Below are positions 6,666 through 11,867 of a stretch of DNA of 11,867 bases, one piece after another. The stretch spans positions 1 through 11,867 of the forward strand of contig JAUWEO010000030.1 of the NCBI GenBank assembly GCA_030608245.1, read 5' to 3'. This stretch comes from Candidatus Latescibacterota bacterium. Lineage in GTDB: Bacteria > Latescibacterota > MVCY01. The first letter of the stretch is position 1, and each line of letters starts with the position of its first letter. Both the position numbers and the translations under genes were made by a program. The notes under the pieces are model-generated. The model had not been told where the DNA came from. It made no database searches and worked only from the letters and a program-made list of their open reading frames with translations.

Positions 6666-6800
6666 GAATTTTCGGGGAGCTGTCCACCAGCTCCCCGATT
6701 CTCTATCAGCCTTAGATAGATTTTCCGTGAAAAAAGACTTGCGATTGAGCTTACAAAATCCTATTTTGGAAAGAAGGATTTTCCTTGTCCAGTTGAGCCT
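6666..6800 (+). repeat. interspersed ~135-bp intergenic repeat, copy 2 (upstream of mgsA)
   Basis: This is the same element as at 1541-1675, in the same orientation. It keeps the perfect stem CGGGGAGCTG / CAGCTCCCCG (6673-6697) with a one-base loop change, the TCTATC / GATAGA stem with an altered loop, and the promoter-like block. The shared 11-mer GCTTTGATCCT is at 6635-6645. It starts about 97 bp after the pstS stop and ends 26 bp before the mgsA GTG. The rest of the pstS-mgsA spacer shows nothing recognisable. Confidence 0.85.
6739..6767 (+). promoter_or_regulatory. putative internal promoter carried by repeat copy 2
   Basis: TTGCGA (6739-6744), a 17-bp spacer and TATTTT (6762-6767) repeat the arrangement seen in front of phoB. 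Start of transcription near 6774 would give a leader of about 50 nt to mgsA and could also supply pstCAB-phoU. Confidence 0.45.
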
Positions 6801-6825
6801 GTTGACTCATTAAGGGAGGGAACTT

Positions 6826-7257
6826 GTGTCTGATTCACATAGAACCATAGTAACTAAAGGGAAAAGAAGGAAGAAAGCCAGCCCAGTGGTGGCATTGATC
6901 GCCCATGACGCTAAAAAAGTTGATATGGTCGTTTTTGCAAAAGAGGAGGAAGAAAGGCTTGCGCAATGCGATCTGATAGCAACTGGCACCACGAGTGAAA
7001 CGATCATGGAAAAGACCTCCCTGCAGGTTAAAAGGATGCTTCACGGGCCGGAAGGTGGCGACTTACAGATAGGAGGACTTGTTGCCAGTGGAGAAGTGGA
7101 TCTGGTCGTCTTTCTTCGTGATCCCTTAACTGCACAACCCCATGATCCTGATATCTCGGCCCTATTAAGGGTCTGTGATGTTCACAATATACCTTTAGCT
7201 ACAAACCTTAGCTCAGCAAAGCTATTGCTAACCGGGTTGATAAAGGCGAATCCGTAG
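6826..7257 (+). CDS. mgsA: methylglyoxal synthase
   Basis: Cytoplasmic enzyme converting dihydroxyacetone phosphate to methylglyoxal plus inorganic phosphate, 143 aa. It starts at GTG 6826 with AGGGAGGG at 6813-6820. Family residues are all present: H27 in IAHD (E. coli H19), phosphate-loop GTTS (54-57), GPEGGD with catalytic D79 (E. coli D71), and PHDPD with H106 and D109 (E. coli H98 and D101). The body aligns well with E. coli and Bacillus MgsA. There is a basic N-terminal extension of about 18 residues (KGKRRKK). The C-terminus stops about 15 residues short of the Bacillus form, and a palindromic element overlaps the stop codon. The gene lies between pstS and pstC. Characterised MgsA enzymes are inhibited by phosphate, so a role in phosphate recovery during starvation is a natural inference. 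Confidence 0.93.
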   Translation: MSDSHRTIVTKGKRRKKASPVVALIAHDAKKVDMVVFAKEEEERLAQCDLIATGTTSETIMEKTSLQVKRMLHGPEGGDLQIGGLVASGEVDLVVFLRDPLTAQPHDPDISALLRVCDVHNIPLATNLSSAKLLLTGLIKANP

Positions 7258-7315
7258 CCGAAGTTTCCAAACTTCGGAACGTCCCCTTAGGGCGAGCTTT
7301 GGAAAGCTCGGCTAC
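7254..7315. repeat. REP-like multi-hairpin palindromic element overlapping the mgsA stop
   Basis: Outer arms GTAGCCGA (7254-7261) and TCGGCTAC (7308-7315) are perfect inverted repeats. Inside, CCGAAGTTT (7258-7266) pairs with AAACTTCGG (7269-7277), and CGAGCTTT (7293-7300) pairs with AAAGCTCG (7303-7310). A small CCC-TTA-GGG hairpin sits between. The inner stems share bases with the outer arms, so folds compete. The TAG stop of mgsA (7255-7257) is part of the left arm. The rest of the mgsA-pstC spacer (7316-7373) shows only the pstC ribosome site. Confidence 0.8.
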
Positions 7316-7373
7316 TATTGCTATAGCTGATAAAAGGGAATACGGAGAAATAGCGTAAAAGGACAATAACTCT

Positions 7374-8255
7374 ATGCACCAGCGTTGCAAAGAACTCTTG
7401 ATTAAGCATATCTTTCTCTTTTTCGCTTTGGCCTCGATTTTCTTCCTGCTGGGAATCGTAATTGTTCTGTTTAAGGAAGGATTGCCTATTTTCAAGATCG
7501 TACGGGTCAAAGATTTTATCCTGGGAAAGAGTTGGTATCCCACTTACGACCCGCCTGATTTCGGCATATTGGCCCTTATTCTGGGCTCTCTCTGGGTGAC
7601 CTTTGGTGCTCTGATGATTGCCATTCCTTTAGGCGTATCGGCTGCCACCTATATCTCTGAAGTGGCCCACCCCAGGGTAAAGGAGATTGCTAAACCTGTG
7701 GTGGAATTGCTGGCTGGAATTCCTTCGGTGGTGTATGGGTTTTTCGGTATGGTCATCCTGGCCCCCTGGCTGCAGGATGTGTTTAACCTGCCCACTGGCC
7801 TGACCTGTCTCACTGCCTCGATTATTTTGGGGTTTATGGCTTTGCCCACAGTGGTGAGCATTTCCGAGGATGCCATCTCGGCGGTACCCTTCAGCTACAA
7901 AGAGGCCTCCTATGCGCTGGGAGCCACAAAGTGGGAGACTATCAGTAAGGTAACCGTGCCAAGCGCCATTTCTGGTATAACCACAGCAATCATCCTTGGC
8001 ATAGGCCGGGCCATTGGCGAGACCATGACCGTGCTAATGGTAGCCGGAGGGGCCGCGGTCGTCCCGCGTTCCTTCCTGCGACCGGTGCGTCCTATGACCG
8101 CTACCATCGCCGCCGAGATGGGTGAAGCACCAGTGGGCAGCGACCACTACCATGCCCTGTTTGGTATCGCCATTGTGCTGTTCATCATTACCTTGGGCTT
8201 CAATCTCTTAGCCGATCATTTGGCCGCCACCTTTCGCCGAAAAATGGGACAGTAA
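7374..8255 (+). CDS. pstC: PstC, phosphate ABC transporter permease
   Basis: Inner-membrane permease subunit of the Pst transporter, 293 aa. Six hydrophobic segments can be placed at about 12-33, 64-92, 108-131, 145-165, 199-225 and 262-282. The EAA loop that contacts the ATPase is clear: EASYALGATKWETI...SAISGI (177-202). The PstC-type stretch 'GKSWYPTYDPPDFGILALILGSLW' (about 51-74) separates it from PstA. AAGGA at 7359-7363 lies ten bases before the ATG, a modest site. It is first in the tight pstC-pstA-pstB-phoU run, pairs with PstA, and is fed by PstS. It is slightly shorter than E. coli PstC. No key segment is missing. Confidence 0.94.
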   Translation: MHQRCKELLIKHIFLFFALASIFFLLGIVIVLFKEGLPIFKIVRVKDFILGKSWYPTYDPPDFGILALILGSLWVTFGALMIAIPLGVSAATYISEVAHPRVKEIAKPVVELLAGIPSVVYGFFGMVILAPWLQDVFNLPTGLTCLTASIILGFMALPTVVSISEDAISAVPFSYKEASYALGATKWETISKVTVPSAISGITTAIILGIGRAIGETMTVLMVAGGAAVVPRSFLRPVRPMTATIAAEMGEAPVGSDHYHALFGIAIVLFIITLGFNLLADHLAATFRRKMGQ

Positions 8256-8259
8256 CTGT

Positions 8260-9114
8260 ATGAAATCCAAGCAGATTAAGCAAGCTATCTATTTCTCATT
8301 ACTACGATTCTCGATTGTAATAATTCTATCCGGGCTATTGCTTATTCTATTCTTCATAGGGGTGAGAGGGGTGAAAGTTTTGTCCTGGGAATTCCTCACC
8401 CAAATGCCCAAAGAGGGAATGACCAGCGGCGGCATCTTGCCAGCAATTATTGGAACCTTCTATCTAACTATAGGGGCAATTCTCTTCGCACTCCCTTTGG
8501 GTGTCTTTGCGGCAATATATTTAACCGAATACGCCCGACAGGGAAGGTTAGTAAAACTGATCAGAATAGGAATAAATAACCTGGCTGGTGTGCCTTCAGT
8601 GGTGTTTGGACTATTTGGTCTGGCCGTGTTCGTCAAGTTCTTCGGTTTTGGGGTGTCTATCCTCTCAGGGGCGCTTACACTGGGAATTGTAATTCTTCCC
8701 ACTATCATTCGAGCTTCAGAAGAGGCCTTGCTGGTAGTGCCACAATCTTTCCGCGAAGCATCTCTGGCTCTGGGGGCCACCAAGTGGCAGACCATCCGCA
8801 AGATCGTTTTGCCTAACGCCATCTCCGGAATCCTGACGGGTTCAATTTTGGGTATCGGTCGAGCGGCAGGAGAAACCGCGCCTATTCTGTTTACTGCTGC
8901 CACTTTCTACATAATTCGACTTCCAAGGTCCTTTTTTGATGAGGTTCAAGCTCTACCTTACCACATCTATGCTTTAATGACCGAAGGCACCCATCCCGAA
9001 AGCCAGATGCCTATCGCCTACGGAACAGCCTTGGTGCTGTTATTCCTGGTGCTGAGTATAGATTCGGTGGGAATTATAATCCGAAATCAGTTTAGAAAAA
9101 AGAAGAAATGGTAA
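8260..9114 (+). CDS. pstA: PstA, phosphate ABC transporter permease
   Basis: Second permease subunit, 284 aa, starting four bases after the pstC stop. No good ribosome site is visible before its ATG, so translation is probably coupled to pstC. The first membrane helix is at about 15-34, followed by the PstA-type block 'FLTQMPKEGMTSGGILPAIIGTFYLT' (about 45-70). The EAA loop is EASLALGATKWQTIRKIVLPNAISGI's region (166-191), and the last helix is at about 254-275, ending in a basic tail RKKKKW. Similarity of the two EAA loops within the pair is normal for PstC/PstA. Confidence 0.94.
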   Translation: MKSKQIKQAIYFSLLRFSIVIILSGLLLILFFIGVRGVKVLSWEFLTQMPKEGMTSGGILPAIIGTFYLTIGAILFALPLGVFAAIYLTEYARQGRLVKLIRIGINNLAGVPSVVFGLFGLAVFVKFFGFGVSILSGALTLGIVILPTIIRASEEALLVVPQSFREASLALGATKWQTIRKIVLPNAISGILTGSILGIGRAAGETAPILFTAATFYIIRLPRSFFDEVQALPYHIYALMTEGTHPESQMPIAYGTALVLLFLVLSIDSVGIIIRNQFRKKKKW

Positions 9115-9121
9115 AGGAGAA

Positions 9122-9883
9122 ATGGACGGGAGAACCAAAATAGAGACCCGAGGGCTCAACTTCTATTACAGCGAAGTTCCTGCCCTCAAGAACGTTAATA
9201 TAGAGATTGAAGAGAATCTGGTAACCGCTCTTATCGGACCTTCAGGCTGTGGCAAGACTACCTTTCTACGCACCCTCAATCGAATGAACGATTTAGTTCC
9301 CAGAACAAGAGTAGAAGGAAAGGTGCTTTTCGATGGTCAGGAGATTTATCAAAAAAACATTGACGTGGTAGAGCTGAGAAGAAAGATTGGAATGGTGTTT
9401 CAGAAATCCAATCCCTTTCCCAAATCTGTATTTGAGAATGCGGCCTATGGCCCGCGTTTAAACGGCATTAACAATAAGAGCAAATTGGAGGAAATCGTCG
9501 AAAGGAGTTTGAGAAAAGCTGCTCTCTGGGATGAGGTCAAGGATCGGCTCAAAGCCAGTGCTCTGGATTTATCCGGTGGACAGCAGCAGAGGTTGTGTAT
9601 TGCTCGAGCCTTAGCAGTTGAACCAGAAGTCCTGTTAATGGATGAACCGGCCTCGGCCCTCGATCCAACTTCAACTGCCAAAATCGAAGACCTCATTCAT
9701 GAGTTAAAAAATAACTACACCATTGTCATTGTGACTCACAATATGCAGCAAGCTGCCCGCATCTCCGATTATACTGCGTTCTTCATGCTGGGGGAGCTGA
9801 CAGAGTTTGGTGCAACAGAGACGATCTTCACTAAACCGAAAAAGAAGATAACCGAGGATTATATAACAGGAAGATTTGGGTAA
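9122..9883 (+). CDS. pstB: PstB, phosphate ABC transporter ATPase
   Basis: Cytoplasmic ATP-hydrolysing subunit, 253 aa, usual family length. Motifs: Walker A GPSGCGKTT (39-47), Q-loop Q94 in VFQKSNPFP, signature LSGGQQQR (150-157), Walker B VLLMDEP (170-176) with catalytic E175, D-loop SALD, and switch H206 in VTHNMQQA. The 'NRMNDLVPRTRVEGKVLFDG' and 'KSNPFPKSVFENAAYGPR' stretches are specific to PstB within ABC ATPases. AAAGGAG overlaps the pstA stop and leaves only two bases before the ATG, an unusually short spacing. No better downstream start exists before the conserved 'IETRGLNFYY'. Confidence 0.96.
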   Translation: MDGRTKIETRGLNFYYSEVPALKNVNIEIEENLVTALIGPSGCGKTTFLRTLNRMNDLVPRTRVEGKVLFDGQEIYQKNIDVVELRRKIGMVFQKSNPFPKSVFENAAYGPRLNGINNKSKLEEIVERSLRKAALWDEVKDRLKASALDLSGGQQQRLCIARALAVEPEVLLMDEPASALDPTSTAKIEDLIHELKNNYTIVIVTHNMQQAARISDYTAFFMLGELTEFGATETIFTKPKKKITEDYITGRFG

Positions 9884-9895
9884 TGGAGGACAGCT

Positions 9896-10567
9896 ATGCC
9901 TAAAAGATACTTTGATGAAGAGCTAAAACACCTCAACGAAAAATTGCTTGAAATGGTGAGGTTGGTAGAAGAGGCTATTAGCCGGGCAGTAAGAGCGTTG
10001 GTAAAACGGGACGGAAAACTGGCAGAACAAGTTATCCGGGCGGACGACACCATAAACTTTCTCGAAATCGAAATAGAGGAATTGTGTTTGAAGCTTTTGG
10101 CACTTCAGCAGCCTCTGGCAATCGACTTGCGGTTTATTGCCTCTGCACTGAAAATCAACAACGATTTAGAGAGGATTGGTGACCAGGCAGTCAACATTGC
10201 TGAAAGGACTTTAGATTTGCTAAAACAACCGCTCCTTAAACCCCTAATAGATATCCCCCGCATGGCCACCTTGGCCCAGAGGATGATAAAAGACAGCCTC
10301 GATGCTTTCGTGAATAGAGATACTAAGTTAGCCAGAGATGTATGTGAACGAGATGACGAGATTGACGACCTTAATGATCAGATATTCAGGGAACTTTTAA
10401 CCTATATGATGCAGAATCCCAAAACTATCTCCCGAGCTGTTGATCTGATCTTGGTTGGACGGCATCTGGAGAGGATAGCGGATCTTGCTACTAACATCTG
10501 CGAAGATGTGATCTATCTAGTGAACGGGAAGATGATTAAACATCATATCGAGGAGAGGAGAGACTGA
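9896..10567 (+). CDS. phoU: PhoU, phosphate signalling/transport regulator
   Basis: Helical cytoplasmic protein that links the Pst transporter to PhoR and damps the Pho response when phosphate is plentiful; 223 aa. It consists of two similar three-helix halves, each with the metal-cluster E/DxxxD-type motif: ERIGDQAVNIAE (92-103) and ERIADLATNICEDV (192-205). The start is set by TGGAGGA just upstream, and the gap to pstB is 12 bp, so it belongs to the pst transcript. The pstSCAB-phoU order with phoBR nearby is classic, apart from the mgsA insertion. No oddities. Confidence 0.95.
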   Translation: MPKRYFDEELKHLNEKLLEMVRLVEEAISRAVRALVKRDGKLAEQVIRADDTINFLEIEIEELCLKLLALQQPLAIDLRFIASALKINNDLERIGDQAVNIAERTLDLLKQPLLKPLIDIPRMATLAQRMIKDSLDAFVNRDTKLARDVCERDDEIDDLNDQIFRELLTYMMQNPKTISRAVDLILVGRHLERIADLATNICEDVIYLVNGKMIKHHIEERRD

Positions 10568-10590
10568 ACGAAAAAGAGTCTTGGTACTCC

Positions 10591-10651
10591 GCAACAGAAG
10601 CTGTAAGGCCCGTCCCCGGGCCGTCTGTTGCCCACCCGAGGACGGGTGGGC
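10591..10651. repeat. GC-rich palindromic cluster between phoU and the glycosidase
   Basis: Perfect inverted repeats overlap: GCAACAG (10591-10597) with CTGTTGC (10625-10631), enclosing GGCCCG (10607-10612) with CGGGCC (10617-10622); then GCCCACCCG (10630-10638) with CGGGTGGGC (10643-10651). CCCGTCC (10609-10615) can instead pair with GGACGGG (10640-10646). No T-run follows, so it is not a standard intrinsic terminator. It may still reduce read-through from phoU, or be a REP-type element. Confidence 0.7.
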
Positions 10652-10688
10652 GAGGGCTGGAAAGACTAAACGAAGAGGAGGCTGGGTT

Positions 10689-11867
10689 ATGCACACAGAA
10701 AATTCACCAATCCCCAAACAGCTCCGCTCTTGGCCATTTGAGTTTAAAGGTCAAACTGGGACTGTTTTGTCTTTTTCTGCCGCTGGCTTCAAGCGGCGGG
10801 TGACAGGTATCGTATACCAGGGCGGAACTACCGACAGTGGTGTGCCCTTAGGCGGTCTGGGAACCGGATATTTAGAGTTGCGTACGGATGGCAAGCTGGG
10901 CCGGTGTTCGATGTTCAACGACATCTGTCCGCCGCAGGCTCTGGATGTGGCCTTCCTGGCAGTCTCTGCAGGCGAGGAATTGCGGCTACTGTGTCTGGAT
11001 GCTCCAGAAGGTCTCAGAGGCAGCGAGCGCATCCTCTATTGGGGTCACTTCCCTGTAGCCGATGTCCAGTATCAACTGGATTTACCGATTCAAATAGGCC
11101 TGCGGGCGTTTACGCCTTTCATCCTCGGCGATGCGGAGATGTCTAATACACCAGCGGCCTTATTCGAAATTCAGCTTACCAATATCGGTTCCCGGAAGCT
11201 ATCGGGCTGGCTGGCCTTCAGCTTTCCGGGTCCCAAGGCCGAACCTGGGAAGAATTCATTCAGCCGTGAGATTGTAAGCGATCCCTGGCCAGGAATAGCT
11301 GTACGACAGAAGCAAGGCAGCGGCTATGCTCTGGTAACCTCAGCTCCAGGGGAAATTCTAACCGGCGGCTACCTCGGTTCAGATCCAGAAGTCTGGATGG
11401 GGATAACTGCAGGTAAAATTCCTACAGCAGCCGATACTCCCGGAGCCACCGTAGCAGCCAGCTATGAAATCGAACCCGGTGAATCCCAGCGCCTTCGTTT
11501 CGCCCTGGCCTGGTATTACCCCTACTTCCGCGATAGCAGCGGGGAACCGCACACACATGCCTATAAGCGACATTTCGATAGCCCAGATTATGTGGCCAAG
11601 CTGGTGGCAGAAAGATGGGAAGGACTTCAGAGCAGAACACTCGCTTGGCAGGAGGTCATCTTTGCCCAAGACCTGCCGGCGTGGTTGAAGAACGCCTTAG
11701 TGAATGGGCTCTACAGCTTAGCGAAAAATACCCTTTGGGTCATAAGCGAACGGCCGGACAACTGGTACCTCCCGGAAGGATTTTTCACCCACAGCGAAAG
11801 CTTTACCGGATGTCCCATCACAGAGACAATGGTCTGCCGCATGGACGGCCACTTTCCCACTCTGTTT
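10689..11867 (+). CDS. GH116/DUF608-type glycoside hydrolase, N-terminal part (runs off window)
   Basis: The frame is open from the ATG at 10689 to the last base, 393 codons with no stop. AGGAGG (10676-10681) lies seven bases before the ATG. Residues about 40-80 carry the GH116 N-terminal signature: GGTTDSGVPLGGLGTGYLELRTDGKLG then FNDI. A beta-rich domain follows to about 280 ('FEIQLTNIGSRKLSGWLAFSFP', 'QRLRFALAWYYPYF'). The catalytic helical domain begins at about 328 (LPAWLKNALVNGLYSLAKNTLW), reaching ESFTGCPITETMVCRMDGHFPTLF at the edge. Glu in 'TET' or nearby may be the nucleophile by analogy to GBA2-type enzymes, but the alignment is uncertain. The general acid would lie beyond the window. 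No signal peptide is seen, so it is probably cytoplasmic. Family members cleave beta-glucosides or beta-xylosides; the substrate here is unknown. It is co-directional with phoU but 121 bp away across strong hairpins. Confidence 0.85.
   Translation, partial: MHTENSPIPKQLRSWPFEFKGQTGTVLSFSAAGFKRRVTGIVYQGGTTDSGVPLGGLGTGYLELRTDGKLGRCSMFNDICPPQALDVAFLAVSAGEELRLLCLDAPEGLRGSERILYWGHFPVADVQYQLDLPIQIGLRAFTPFILGDAEMSNTPAALFEIQLTNIGSRKLSGWLAFSFPGPKAEPGKNSFSREIVSDPWPGIAVRQKQGSGYALVTSAPGEILTGGYLGSDPEVWMGITAGKIPTAADTPGATVAASYEIEPGESQRLRFALAWYYPYFRDSSGEPHTHAYKRHFDSPDYVAKLVAERWEGLQSRTLAWQEVIFAQDLPAWLKNALVNGLYSLAKNTLWVISERPDNWYLPEGFFTHSESFTGCPITETMVCRMDGHFPTLF

Noticed and set aside
6547..6813. An 88-codon plus-strand frame between pstS and mgsA
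   Set aside because: It starts inside pstS and runs through the intergenic repeat with its hairpins and promoter; the equivalent region in repeat copy 1 has no matching frame and the protein looks like nothing.
8460..8903. A 147-codon minus-strand frame inside pstA
   Set aside because: It is antisense to a conserved permease gene and shows no family features.
10517..10717. A 66-codon minus-strand frame across the phoU end and following spacer
   Set aside because: It covers the palindromic cluster, whose repeated GC-rich units produce Pro/Gly/Arg/Ala-rich false proteins.
1..11867. CRISPR array, tRNA/rRNA genes, transposase or integrase genes
   Set aside because: No regularly spaced repeats, cloverleaf with a CCA-type end, rRNA-like segments or recombinase motifs were seen; the palindromes found are short and irregularly placed.

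Overview
The window looks like a chromosomal piece of a Gram-negative (diderm) bacterium. It encodes an outer-membrane porin with a signal peptide, two small lipoproteins with lipobox cysteines, and a PstS with a cleavable signal peptide. Protein divergence, the Bacillus-like arrangement of the proposed Pho boxes and the abundance of intergenic palindromes suggest an environmental, probably uncultivated lineage. I cannot name the phylum from sequence alone. The dominant theme is the phosphate-starvation (Pho) regulon.

Layout. Positions 1-1153 (minus strand): two adjacent lipoprotein genes, one BamE/SmpA-like and one unrecognised, read leftward from tandem sigma70-like promoters near 1340-1429 and ending at one or two possible intrinsic terminators at 108-192. 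Positions 1154-1744: a divergent intergenic region with an approximately 135-bp repeat that contains a perfect hairpin and a promoter-like sequence pointing into phoB. Positions 1745-4198: phoB-phoR two-component system, 3 bp apart. Positions 4199-4676: a 478-bp regulatory region with a long imperfect hairpin, two diverged tandem copies of a Pho-box promoter 113 bp apart, a hairpin between them, and a three-codon mini-ORF with a strong Shine-Dalgarno. Positions 4677-6569: porin and pstS. Positions 6570-6825: the second copy of the 135-bp repeat, again ending just before a gene start. Positions 6826-7257: methylglyoxal synthase (mgsA). Positions 7254-7315: a compact palindromic element overlapping the mgsA stop codon. 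Positions 7374-10567: pstC, pstA, pstB, phoU, tightly packed. Positions 10568-10688: GC-rich, mutually competing palindromes. Positions 10689-11867: the 5' part of a GH116/DUF608-type glycoside hydrolase, cut by the window edge.

How the genes fit together. PhoR/PhoB would sense low phosphate and activate the double Pho-box promoter. Phosphate would cross the outer membrane through the porin, bind PstS in the periplasm and be imported by PstC/PstA/PstB. PhoU would couple transport to PhoR. The unexpected member is mgsA, between pstS and pstC. Methylglyoxal synthase converts dihydroxyacetone phosphate to methylglyoxal and free phosphate, and characterised family members are inhibited by phosphate. 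Its position therefore suggests a metabolic arm of the Pho response that recovers phosphate from triose phosphates. That arm would be served by a promoter-bearing repeat shared with phoB. This is the most interesting hypothesis in the window. The family assignments are solid; the regulatory logic is inference.
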